Assembly: GCA_039654915.1 (NCBI GenBank)
Contig: CM077597.1
Coordinates: 54,526,001 to 54,590,000 of the forward strand
Length of the DNA: 64,000 nucleotides
Direction: 5' to 3'
Origin: Aquilaria yunnanensis
Taxonomy: Eukaryota > Streptophyta > Magnoliopsida > Malvales > Thymelaeaceae
Of the stretch, positions 45,883-57,480 are shown one piece after another. The notes under the pieces were generated by a model that was not told where the DNA came from, did not search any database, and saw only the letters and a list, made by a program, of their open reading frames with translations. The translations under genes and the position numbers were made by a program. Each line of letters opens with the position of its first letter. Positions within the stretch are counted from its first letter, which is position 1.

Positions 45883-47184
45883 GCCAGAGCTAACTATGCA
45901 CAATCATTTAAAGTACAAACCATGGATTGAGCAATTAATTAACTTTTCAATATCTTTCTCTCTGTTTTTCAACCAATTCTTGTCATATGTTGAAAACTTT
46001 TGTATCAAGTTTATACTACAGGAGCTCTATTTATACCCAAGCTAATTCTCAACACACTCCAAGATGATCTTTTGATCATAGTTATGCTCTTAGCATCTTT
46101 TCAAGATGTGATCGACTCTTGTCTTAGGAGAAGATCTCAACCTACTTCAACACTAAAAAAAATGGAATAGCATATTCACACTTTACTTTACTTTATTAGC
46201 AATCAATAATAAATCCACCAACCAAAGTTTCCATCAATCCAACATAGAGACTTAAAACTTAGCATGCTTTGAACAGGGAACTAGACACAAAAACTTGATG
46301 TAAAAATAGCTTCTCAAGACCATCTTCCACTAGCTTGCTAATGAATTGCAAAAACATTTTAAAAACAAATTAAGCATAAGAAATGAAAGATTAGGAACTA
46401 CACAAATTAACCATAGGAAGTAAACGATTATGAGCTACATACTTGGTCTTGAAGTTAAGAACTCAAGATAGTAAATTAACAATCACTCTTTAACAAGCAC
46501 ATGCTCAATAAAATGATTAAAAAACAATTAAGTCCTTAAAAATTCAAAAAAATTTAGAAAAATCACCAAAAAGGATAAATTAAAAAATAAACATAATAAA
46601 TAAGGGCTGGAAATAAAATTGACTCCCTTACACTTAAATTGTACTTTGCCATCAATGTACTAGCATGCAAAATAATGTGAAAAAAAAGAGTGATAGAAAC
46701 TAATACCACCCTTGAAAAGAAAAATGAATTGCTTGTCATGTAAGTCGTCGTTCCAAAAAGTAGTTTTGTAAAAGGTGTTTATTCAAGCTTCAAGTCAAAA
46801 ATTTAAAGGCTTCCAAAGAAATGGAAAAGATGATCAACCACAAAATATATGAAAAGAAACATAAGCAAATATCACAAAACTAAAGAAAATAGTACGAAAC
46901 TAATATAGGAGCAATCAATGCTCCAATATCAAAACATAACATAAATAATGGAAGCATAAATGAAAATAGAAAAAATAAATAACATTAATATCCATAATAG
47001 CATAGCCATGAAATATAAAAAAATGAATGTCCTGGATCGCTAGCCAGGGAGGAACTAGTCACCTTTTTCATCTATGGCATGAACTCTCGGGTGTCCTCCT
47101 CCACATTTGCACAATTGCCTGAATGACCCTATACAAATAACATTCTCCACCTAGTAGACTTTCTGATGATCCCCATCATCGCGA
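45883..47184 (-). other. Athila-1 3' noncoding region, part 2
   Basis: AT-rich sequence without a gene. In inverted orientation it matches 63000-63790 of the neighbouring Athila copy (for example CTTCCACTAGCTTGCTAATG near 46326 against its reverse complement near 63454). It holds a second G-rich motif with hairpin on the minus strand (46621-46660). There is no sign of env-like coding. Confidence 0.7.
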
Positions 47185-48596
47185 TGTTAGTGTTGTGCCC
47201 AAAAGCCAATCATGAGATGATTGGATTTTTGCACATTGAGTCATGATAGTTTATTAAGGCATTAATCCAGCAATTATGTTTGTTGTTTTGTTTCTGTGTA
47301 ATGTAATAAACATAATTCTAACCCTAGAATAATGATATTCTCAAATGTCCCTAGTCTAGTATTGCTGTGGAGCGGGTTATAATAATACATAACAACTAGC
47401 ATATATGGAGACTAATATGAGATATGTAGTCTACATATAGGTACAAGTTGGAGAACTTGTTACTGGACCGACCTACCATGAGAACGGTACACGGATAATG
47501 ATATGAGTGTCATAAGTGATTCTCATAGTAAGCATGGTATATGTAGTCCTTTGACCTAAGATCATCAAGGTTCCTTACATGTGAGTCATATACTTTGATA
47601 CTTCCCATTGTTGCTCGTAACTAAGTGAACTTGAAGGAGGTCATTGGGTATGTCACATATCATGCAGAGGGTTTTGTATGATCAAGATGCGATTTGTCCC
47701 TCCTATGTAATGGGAGTGATATCTTTGGGCCCCTTGATAGAGTGAGACTTAGAAAATGCATGGCCATGCTCGGATGAGTTGATATACGATATCAATGTCA
47801 TCAATTTAAGTTAGTCTACTCGGTAATCAAGAAACCAAAGATTGGGTTGTACGAAAGTGACACATTCCATGTCTCGTGCTTAGTCTTGATATCTTGGACA
47901 AAGGGACAATGACATATATGGGTAATGATCATAAAGGTTTAGTCGAATCACCAACAATCTTGTCACTTGGGTAGCAATGATGTGTTGCTAGACACCGCTC
48001 ATTGCTTATGATCATAAGTGTGATTTATGATCATTGCCATGTAGTAAGAGCCTATTGGGTCGCACACATAGACCTATTTGGATTATTAGAGTGCATGGGT
48101 TAATTATTTGGGTTATGGTTTCATAATAATTTTGTATTAATAATTCGCCCAAAAGTGGAGCCATTATTAAGCCTGAAATTAAAGCCTAATTGGATTAGGC
48201 CTTTGAAACTTATTAGGCCTAGAAGTTGAGTCTCACTATAAATACAACTTTTAGTGAGAAATTCGTGGCCTTGTCCTAGCCTCCGAAAAGGAGATAGCCG
48301 TACTCTTCTTTTGCAATTCCTTGGAGGATGTAAGCTAGCACTGTGACCGTAAGAGAAACGCATCCGCCGGGACATGGTGGAAGCGTGGTGATCTTGAGAA
48401 GCTCGTGTGGATACCATAGAGAGCTTGAACATGCCAACTGTTCAGGTTTTTGTGATTCGATTCTATAGTTGGGTGAAAGATCTCAATTGAAATTAGGTAT
48501 GAAAAATTTCAAACACGAAGTTTACCCCGTTTCACTTGGATCCTGGAGGGTTTTGGTTAAATTTCGCTGTGCTTGTTTGGCTCCCGAAACCCTACA
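47185..48596 (+). repeat. Copia-family solo LTR, older copy
   Basis: 1412 bp, TGTTAGTGTTGTGCCC to ACCCTACA. The flanks are CGCGA (47180-47184) and CATGA (48597-48601), a duplication that has diverged by two CpG-type transitions. It carries many more substitutions than the other copies, which fits an older insertion. Confidence 0.92.
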
Positions 48597-48601
48597 CATG
48601 A

Positions 48602-49516
48602 ATACCATGCTATCCCACCAGCTGCATAAGTAACTCTAGAAAAACTATTCGTATGTGATAGTCACTCATGTCCTTCTTGGTACTCCTTCAAGTGAGTGCC
48701 CCCACTTTTATCGAGCTATCAGTAGACAATGCATATAGAATCTAGCCCTTCTCTTCAATAACCTTTGGAGTTCATGACGTGCGGAGCAAACTTGCATTAA
48801 TGAATGTGAGCTAGGCCTAAAAATAGTAGCTTAATTGTGAGGTAGGGAGGACAAGTAGAAGTCCAGGACAATCGATCCAAGTAATCGATTAGCCATAGAG
48901 CACAACAAATAACCCCTTGGGAGATGAATGGTGAACCGGTCCTCAAACATTTTGGATACCAAAGAGTGTATTAAGCTAGTAAATGTGAATAGTCAGCTAT
49001 CATCCTCTCGTCATGACTTGCTTAGCAGTCTTGGTAAGGGGCCAGTGGCATAAGCATTTGAATAAAACTCACGTAGCAAAGGTAGTGATACAATTAATGG
49101 CCTATAGAAAATGGGCCACCCATAGTGTCAAATGTTAGCTAAGATGGGTTGGTTGTGAAGGCTAGAGTAGTTGAATCCCAACTGATGGACCACTTATTTT
49201 CCTAATTAACTCAAAAAGCTTGAAGGGAAATAAAGCTAGCCCGATCCTAGTCTCACTCTCACCATGGCTCATCCTAGCTTTCATTATTAGGTATCCTAAA
49301 AATACAGATAATTTTTTTTAGAGCAACAATAATCTCAAATTCAATATAATCAATAATAATTTCAAGAATAAGAGCTCTAAACAAAAATCAATAGAATTGC
49401 CCTATATGAAACAATTTTAATTTAACTTTAGGAATTAAGTTGATCAGGCTTAATATACGAAGCTAAATGCATAATAACCATGAAAGTTTAGAACAATGAA
49501 GTTCACATTCAGGCTC
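48602..49516 (-). other. Athila-1 3' noncoding region, part 3
   Basis: No open reading frame of note. It contains a minus-strand AAAAGTGGGGGCACTCACTT stretch (48695-48714) and a conserved-looking block near 49230-49310. Assignment to Athila-1 is by position between its other pieces, not by a direct match. Confidence 0.45.
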
Positions 49517-52500
49517 TGTTGTGCCCAAACTTGCCCCTGGCCCATTCGGGCCCAATTAATTAAACATGTAGCGGAATTTTTCACAGAAGGGGCATTTATT
49601 AATACTTATCAAAACATACGGGCACGAACCCCAGGATACTTACTAGCACTAGCTCATTATGTTCTTATTTAAGGTAAAGTTTGAGTGCTCTCGGAAACAA
49701 GCAAGCAGCTATGTGGAATTTATGTGTTCATTCCATGGACTTCATCAAACATAGCCAAGTACATGCATGGTAACCAAAACACGAAGTTCATATTTTGAAA
49801 AACTTGTTTATGAACTCATGTCTTGCATACTCTTATATGTTTTAGAAATGTACAAAGACCATTCCATAGCACATAGTCAAACATAAGCCTCTTCCAGTAT
49901 TTTCTCCACTTGTGCACACAATATCATAGGCATCACTTCACATACTTAATTCATCCAAAAGTACACATGTCCATTTACATGTACTTAATATCCTTATATG
50001 CCATTTTAGCACACATGTGACCATTTCCATACCATTCCAAGTTCACTTGCAACTTCTTTCTTAAGTGCACATACAAAACCGAATGTTGCACGCTTCGTTA
50101 TTGAACATAACTTTATGAACATGCAATTATGTTGGTACTTAACATGTGGGCTCATTCTCATTTGGACATAAACAACTTAACTTCCATACTTGCATATCAT
50201 TCTTACCACATGCCAAGCACATGGTAAAAATCACCAAGCATACCAAAACATTCCATGGTCCATGAGTTCATATTTACAGGTCATAAAAATGGTGTTATAC
50301 TGAAAGTGAACATATTCATATAAAACATAGCTAGGATATCCCAAAAGCATGATACATGGCAAACAATGCATAATTCCATAAAACACATTCCAACTTAATA
50401 GACCTTGTTCCCATGACTTTTTAGACTCCAGAAGCCTATAGAAGGAAGTCCACAACATTAGCTTGATTCACAAGCAATCCACATCACATAAGACACTTAG
50501 AATAGTGAGCAACACATGCAAAAACCTTTACCATCCGAAAGAGTATATATCACTCTTGACCTTAATGCTTTTCTATAGCTCATTTTCCTGCAAAAGTAGA
50601 ATAGGACGAGTGAGTTATAAAACTCAGTAAGGAATCCGGTGGCATCCAATGCCTAACTTAGTAAGGTATTTCTTATGGCTTCCAAAGCGAACATATGGCT
50701 TCCAAAGCCTAACTTATGCCATGAATGTAATGGCAATTATTCCATGTTCTGCAAAGAAAACACTAAGACAAAGAAAACAAAAGATACATACATATAACAA
50801 TAATATTCATAATCGGGGGTTAGCATGCACAACCAAAACAGAGAAGCACACAAAAACACACACCACTTAACACCATTCCGGATGGGCAGAGCAAGCATGA
50901 ATACATTCCATTATACACAATTTTGATTGACCTTTATTTTATACCATACCGAGCTCATTAGCTTAGGAATCGAGTTGGCCAAACCCAATTCCTAGCAGTA
51001 ATGCTTGCATAGAACTCATGAGTAAACAGAGTTGCCACAGCAACGATACTTAGCCCATTTAGCACTATGTGCCCGAATACTCACAAAGTGAGTATGAGAA
51101 ATCCTCACACAGAGTTGCTGAAACAACAGAAACAACTTAGCCCTCTTAGCACTCCTAGGATCACATGGTTCTTTGACCATCACCTAGGGGCCTGAATACT
51201 CACACACGAAGCCATGGAACAAAGTGAGTATAGGAAATCCTTACCATAATTTTAGTAACCTCTTGTTACTTAATTGCTTTGCCTTTCCTTGCTTTGTTGT
51301 TGGTAGAACTTGTCTTTTTTCTTAATGGACCTATAAAGGCCGAAACACTAGCAAGTTATTTTCTTGCTTTTCATTAACTTAAAGATCATAAATTACCAAG
51401 AACACTTGGTGTAACTTACATAACCTCAACTTAAGGAGGTAAGGCCAAAACTTAATTCTCTTTTGTTCTTACCCTTAATCCAAGCCCAAAATGAACTTAG
51501 GAGCCCAAGAACACCATGAGCAAGTGTTCAAGCCCATAAAACCTCTCCATAGTGAATATGGCCTAATTATTGGCTTAACATTTCTTTCAAGCTTCACTTG
51601 ATTTTTCAAGCTTATATGTTCTTAGAAACTCACATATACCAAGAACACTTGGTTTTAACTTAAAGAATTCAAAATGAATCCTTGGCCGAATTTATGCTTT
51701 ATTCTTCCTTCTCATCTTAGTTCCATATATCTTTAGGAACCCATAATTGCCAAGAACACTTGGCTAACTTACAAACATACAAAACAATAACTTGGCCGAA
51801 TCCTTTAGCTTACAAAACTTCTTCATTTTATATCCATCTTTTTGGTTCTTTCCTAGAACATCCATAGGAGCTTGTTTAGTACCAAGAACACTTGGTTTTA
51901 GCTCACTAATGCCAAGATAAAGGCTTGGCCGAATTTATACCCTTGCCTTTCATCCATCCTTTACTTGTTTTTCTTGCTTAGGATGACCATAAAAGCTCAA
52001 AAGTACCAAGAATACTTGGTTTAGAGCTTCACAATGCCAAGAACATACTTGGCCGAATTTTCTTCTTTGCTTGGAAACCTTCACTTGATCTTTGCTTTGT
52101 AGGCTTCTAACACTTCATAAACACCAAGAATACTTGGTTTATCTTCCAGAAAGTTCAAACATGATCTTGGCCAAATTTCTTCAAAATGGTATTGCTGAAA
52201 TTTCTACATGATCTTTCTTCAATATCTCACTTGATTTCTTGCTTTGGATGGCTTTACAAGCTTAAGAATACCAAGAAACCTTGGTAGAACTTCATGGCTG
52301 CCAATAATATGACATGGCCAAATTTTAGAAGGAGAAAAAAGAGTTGTAAGCTTTGAGAAAGAACATGGCCAAATTTTTTATGAGAGAGGGAGAGAGTTTG
52401 GAATGTGTTTTAAGTGTTTGAGTGTGAGAGATTGAAAATGAATTAGTGAGCTTGAGTGGCCATCCATATGGAGAGAAATGGAGTGAATAATGTGTTTGAA

Positions 52501-53016
52501 ATGAGTGGGAGACAAGATTGAAGGAAATGAAGACTAATTGGAAGAATTTTGGGTAAGTTGGTAGAAATAGTCAAAAGTAGGAGACAAGTAGAATCCTAAG
52601 TGATGACTAATGGTGGGAGGTGGATTAAAATATTGGGATTTGGAGGGAGGTGACATAAAATAATGGGGAATGGGGAGTATGGCCGGCCAAGGCATCCTAG
52701 GCCATTAAAATGGCCTAATCCCCCATTTAGTCCTCCATATTTCTGATTTTGGGCAATTGAGCCCAACTACTAAAAATCCCTGTGTCCAATTGAGTCCCTT
52801 AACTTTAAATTCCACCATTTTCATCACTATCTTTATTGGCCTAAGCCAAGCTTAATTTTTCAAGAGTGTCCAACACTCACATAAACCCAATTCCTCACCT
52901 AAATAATGTCTCCCGAGCTCAATGAGCTCAATTGTCTTTTAGAAAAATTTTCTGAGCCCTTTTTTTTTATCTCCATAATCCGAGACTTAAATACTCAGGA
53001 TTTTTAGGGCATTATA
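49517..53016 (-). repeat. Gypsy-2-family solo LTR, 3.5 kb
   Basis: It starts TGTTGTGCCCAAACTT and ends GGGCATTATA on the plus strand. It matches 41320-43815 in the same orientation but is 1 kb longer. The flanks are GGCTC (49512-49516) and GGCTA (53017-53021), a near-perfect 5-bp duplication. No internal region remains. The extra length comes mainly from the repeat array at 51290-52330. Confidence 0.85.
51290..52330. repeat. Tandem array of about 120-bp units with CCAAG-CTTGG dyads
   Basis: Degenerate units of about 110-130 bp, each with one or two dyads. ACCAAG-n4-CTTGGT is at 51395, 51638, 51881, 52005, 52123 and 52270. GCCAAG-n4 to n7-CTTGGC is at 51749, 51911 and 52036. Spacing is 111-147 bases, or 243 where a dyad is lost. 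GCCGAATTT often follows the second type. The same units occur about twice in the shorter Gypsy-2 LTR. Confidence 0.85.
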
Positions 53017-53021
53017 GGCTA

Positions 53022-54382
53022 TTTCTTGATGCTTAAGAAACCTATATTCTAGCACACCAAAAGACTACCAATTCCTAGATTTCATAAAATTTCAAGAGAA
53101 ATTAAATAATCAAGGCACTGCTCAACAATTAGAACCCAAAACAACATCAATCCAGGTAATAAAATCCACCACATCTAGCATACATAATATAAACTACAAT
53201 AACCATCAATTCCAACTCTTTCTCTTCCAAAGACAAGAATAAAAACTCCAATACTTGCAAAACACGATATCAACTCAAAACTAACATGAATAGGCATGCT
53301 AAATGATCCAAGTCATTTAAAACCTACTCATATCAAGAACTAAAGCTAATATTCCATAATGCTCACATAAAGTTATAGAGAGAATTACCTAGAGTGAGGG
53401 AAAATCAAATGTGGTGGGATGAAAATTGAGAATCCCGATAAGAACCAAACTCTTCCAACAATGGAAAATCTAAGCCAAAGTGCAAGAAAGATAGCATTCG
53501 AGTTTGGGGTATTAGGGAAGAAGTTTGAGTGAGTTTCATGCAAAGTAGGTAGAAAAATCATGAACAAGCTTAAATAAAGATGAAACATACCCTATAGCAT
53601 AGGCACGTACATGGCCATGTTACTTACAAATTCTTAAACACAGGCGTGTACATGGCTGTCATGTATAAGTCTTGAACCCTTTTTTTTTAAATACAAAAAC
53701 AAAACACAGGACCTAACATGGTTGTATCAAGAACCATGTACACTCAATACACTTCATAACATGGCCATGTAAAGAATTATGTATGAGGTATGGAATAGAA
53801 TTTTTTTAAAAAGACAGAGATGAAACACATTCTCCAACATGGGTTTGTCTATGACCGTGTAACATAAACACATTTTTATACATAGGCATGTATGTGCTCA
53901 TGTTTATGCTCTAGAATTTTAAAGTTTTGAAGAATAAGGGTAAGAACATGGCCATGTGTGAGACCATGTTATGAAACATGCCTTAATACATGGTTTAGAC
54001 ACAAACCGTGTTTGGCTTCTGTACCTCAAATAATAATCTTTCATGAAAAATCAATTTTTATAATTGAAACATGGCTGTGTTTGAAACCATGTTAGTTAAC
54101 ACAGCCTTGAACACGGGTGTGTTTGGCTCCTGAAACTTGTATAATTTTGCAAATTTACCTGGAATTGAACTTCACATTTTTCTCAACTTTGAACAAACTT
54201 TCTTCCTGAAATACTTTAGATTAAAAAAGATTATAAGATCCCAGGACAAAACAAAAAAATAATTAACTATCATAAATGAAAAGGAAATAAAATGAAAATG
54301 AAAATAAATGAAAAGTTTAACACTTGGGTTGCGTCCTATGAAGCACTTAGTTTAACATCGTCAGCCCAACATTTTCCTCAAT
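53022..54382 (-). other. Athila-1 noncoding region with ACATGGCCATGT-type palindromes
   Basis: AT-rich, no gene. From 53600 to 54130 short palindromic words recur about ten times (ACATGGCCATGT, ACACGGGTGTGT, CATGGCTGTGTT). The minus strand at 54307-54358 reads GTTAAACTAAGTGCTT then GACGCAACCCAAGTG, a motif common downstream of coding regions in plant Athila-type elements. Pol is missing: gag is followed directly by this region. Confidence 0.6.
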
Positions 54383-54884
54383 TACTCAAGAAGGTTTTTC
54401 CTTCTCCAACATCTTCACTACGGCATGACCATTTGCCTTGTGATGGAAAGCTAGATTTAAAATTCCTTTAGGATTTGGCTCGGTGTTCGTCAATAAAGCA
54501 CCTTGTAGTCTTTTGGAAAGCATCTTAGCAAGTTGACCCAACTTGGTCTTGAAATTTTGCATGCTAGTTCTCATGTTTCATAGCTCCAATTTTTTCATAT
54601 TGATCCTAGCATTAGATTGCTGTATAAACTTGGAAATTAATTTTTCCATAGTTGGCCTCCTCTTTTGTTGTGGTCGAGGTTGAAAAGCAAGTAGTTGTTG
54701 CCTCTTATTACTCCAAGAAAAATTGGGGTGATTCCTCCACCTCTAATTATACGTATTACTATACAGATTATTCTGTGGTCTCGGTGGATTTCCAACAAAG
54801 TCTACTTGCTTGATTTTCTTGAACCCATTGGACGTCTGACATTCACTGCTTGAATGTGCTTATCCACAAACTTCACATTATAAC

Positions 54885-55156
54885 CAGTACCGGATCCAGG
54901 ATTTTTATAAAAGGGGGTCTGAGTACATATATAATTATTAAACTATAATATTAAATGATGAAACTTATAAGTTCACATATACTATAATGTAATGAAGAAA
55001 AAAATTAGAAGAAAATTTGATAAAAGCTCTAATTTATCCTATTTTTTTCTGTCATTGGTCAAACTACTAAAAAAATATATAAACTATGAAGAAGATGAGC
55101 AAACTATTTATGTTATATATAATGTAAGAGATAAAAAAATTTTCACACCCTTATAA

Positions 55157-55193
<37 letters not shown>

Positions 55194-55558
55194 TTCTATT
55201 CAGCTTATTAACTTTATCTTTTATCAAATTAGTTTGATGATTTTTCTTTTGAATTAAAGAAAAATAATGGGAAAAAAAGTTCTAGGCCTAAATAGGAAAA
55301 TGTGTGAAAGTTGAAGGAGCAATGTAGAACCTTTTCCATTATCCTAATTGTCAGTGGAAATAAGAGACTAATTTATTTTTTATTGTTATTAAAGCAAAAG
55401 AGACCTATTATTTTGTTCCAGTAGATATTATAAAAATTATGGGGGTTCATTAAAAAATTTAAAGACTCTAATTACTTAATTATATTATGTTATTAATATT
55501 TATTTTTGGAAAAGGGGGGTTCATGGACCACCATAATTACCACATGGATTTGCCTCTG
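54885..55558. mobile_element. hAT-type MITE
   Basis: 674 bp, termini CAGTACCGGATCCAGG and (reverse complement of the other end) CAGAGGCAAATCCATG. It has a perfect 8-bp target duplication ATTATAAC (54877-54884, 55559-55566). An 8-bp duplication and CAG...CTG ends are the signature of hAT elements. The interior is AT-rich with no coding sequence, hence non-autonomous. It lies in Athila-1 gag. Confidence 0.9.
55159..55190. repeat. (TA)16 microsatellite
   Basis: Uninterrupted TA dinucleotides, 32 bases, inside the hAT-type MITE. Confidence 0.95.
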
Positions 55559-56630
55559 ATTATAACACTGCTTGCTTTTAATTAGCTAAAAAATTTCTAA
55601 ATTCTCTCATTAGAGCCTCAACTTGACTTGCCAACATTGTATAGGCATCAAAATTATGAATTGTGGCTACTCTATTTAGCTTAATCCTAGATGATGACTG
55701 CCATTGAGATTTGTTCATCACCATATTGTTGATCAATTATTGGGCTACTTCAGGCATCTTGCTATTCAAAGTCCCAACAGCTACTGCATCAATGATCTAC
55801 TTAGCAGTATAACACAACCCATTATAGAATGTTTGCACTTGCATCCATGTAGGTTGTCCATGATGCGAACACCTTCTTAATAAGTCCTTGAGTTTTTCCC
55901 AAGCTTCATATAATGTCTTTGAATCCATCTAATTAAAAGAAAAAATATCATTATGAGACTTTACAATTTTGGTTGAAGGGAAATGCTTCTACGAAAATTT
56001 CTTTCCAAGACCATTCAAGTGGCAATAGGATCTCTTGGAAGTGAAGTCAACCATTGCTTAGTTCTTTCTCTCAATGAGAATAGGAATAGTCTTAATTGAA
56101 TGCTATCGTCGCTAGCTCCATTAATTCTGAATGTATCACATATCTCCAGGAAACTAGCAATATGAGCATTAAGATCATCATCCACCAAGCCATCAAGCTA
56201 AACACAGTATTGCACCATTTGAATAATATTGAACTTAATCTCAAAATTTTTGGCATTGATAGGAGGTCTAAGAATACTTGATTCCATCTCTTCGAGAGAA
56301 GGTTCGTCATATTCTAACATAGTTCTCATTTAATCGCAGTCCTCCATGAATAATCCTTCTAGATTCTCCCTTTACTACACAAACTTAAAATTTGAAGGTT
56401 GTGACTTGGGGCCTCTTGAAGATAAGAGTTTCCTCAAGGTTCTTTCAATTTTTGGATCTGCTTCAACCACTTCACTAGGATGGCTAGAAGTCATACACCA
56501 AAATTCTTGCAATAAAAGAAGAAGATAATCAATAACTAAAAATAAGTAAAAATTCAAAGAAAAATAATGCAATAAAATAAATTGCTAGATTAATAGTGAT
56601 TAATGTTTCAAGTTGCAAACTCAACAAATG

Positions 56631-56649
56631 TTCCCTAGCAACGGCTCCA
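56631..56649 (-). other. Athila-1 primer-binding site
   Basis: On the minus strand TGGAGCCGTTGCTAGGGAA, two changes from TGGCGCCGTTGCCGGGGA, the site usual in Athila elements. It lies about 7 bases inside the LTR. Confidence 0.8.
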
Positions 56650-56790
56650 AAAAACTTGGTGTATTCATAGTTCACAACAAACCTTTCCCATTACACTAGT
56701 AATAGTGTGGATGTATCAAATCTCTCTATACTTAAACCAACATGTGAACTCACAGGCACTACTAAAAAACCATGGTTTTCCAACTGCATT

Positions 56791-57094
56791 ATTACCAACG
56801 GCTTAGCCGCTGGTAATTTCCAACGTGGAGAACCGTTGGTAAAAACTTTCCAACCTGTAGGCGTTGGTGGGTTTTTTTTTTGGTTTTCTGTTTTTTTACC
56901 AACGGCTTAGCCGTTGGTAATTTCCAATGGTTATGACCGTTGGAAAAGGTTCCTACTGTGACGCGTTGGTAGGCTTTTAGGGGCAATTGGGCTTGTTGGA
57001 TTGGGCCCATTTACCAACGGCTAGGCCGTTGGTAATGGGGAAATAAAAACGGTGTTGTTTGATTAAATGAGATACCAACGGCTAGCCGTTGGTA
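56791..57094. repeat. CACTA left subterminal repeats
   Basis: The motif ACCAACGGC..GCCGTTGGTAA is repeated as near-palindromes about every 60-110 bases. The best is a perfect 20-base palindrome at 57074-57093 (ACCAACGGCT and its complement). Others are near 56792, 56898 and 57012. In CACTA elements such motifs bind the element's TNPA-type protein. Confidence 0.88.
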
Positions 57095-57099
57095 ATATC

Positions 57100-57480
57100 C
57101 TTTTTAAAACCTGTCTCCTTCCTCGCGATTCGCCAGTCGCGAATTTTTTTGAATAAAACCTGCCCTTTTTCCTCCCGTTTGTTTTCCTCCTTGTTCCGTT
57201 GCGCCAGCGGCCTCCCTCAATCAGTTCCCTCTATCCTTACAAAAAAAATCTCTCAGTTCATCTCTCTCCAATCCCCCTGGGGGCTCCTCATCTGCCTTTC
57301 TCTCTCCTTTCCCCCAGTGGCTCTCTCTCTCCTAATTTGGCTCCCCCTCTCTATCTCCCAGACTCTTTGGTTCTCACGCTCGGTTTTCTTACCATCACCA
57401 GACTATCATCTTCCCGTGTGTAGGCATGGTGCCAGTGAGAATCGAGCTAGTCCTGAAGCAATCTACTCTTAATACCCGCC
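57100..57480 (+). other. CT-rich leader-like segment in the CACTA element
   Basis: Pyrimidine-rich sequence (TCTCTCTCC-type runs around 57260-57360) that looks like the 5' untranslated region of a plant gene, followed by ATG at 57426. The ORF from there (87 codons) resembles nothing I recognise. It may be the captured promoter or leader of the OTU gene. Confidence 0.4.

Larger units (their letters stand above)
54383..56494 (-). pseudogene. Athila-1 gag, broken and interrupted by a MITE
   Basis: The minus-strand reading starts near MTSSHPSEVVEADPKIERTL (56494). The capsid-like part is at 56340-55570 (VDDDLNAHIASFLEICDTF, LRLFLFSLREKAKQWL, TFYNGLCYTAKQIIDAV, QVEALMREF). Beyond the MITE come NPPRPQNNLYSNTYN and WRNHPNFSWSN (54760-54700) and the gag C-terminus MQNFKTKLGQLAKMLSKRLQGALL (54570-54470). 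These are Athila gag hallmarks. Several stops and frame changes are present, and the zinc knuckle is destroyed by the MITE at 54885. It ends TGA near 54386. Confidence 0.83.

Noticed and set aside
51290..52330. Dyad array as a CRISPR-like repeat-spacer array
   Set aside because: The genome is a plant one. Units are degenerate, spacing is irregular, and the array lies inside an LTR and occurs in a shorter form in a sister LTR.
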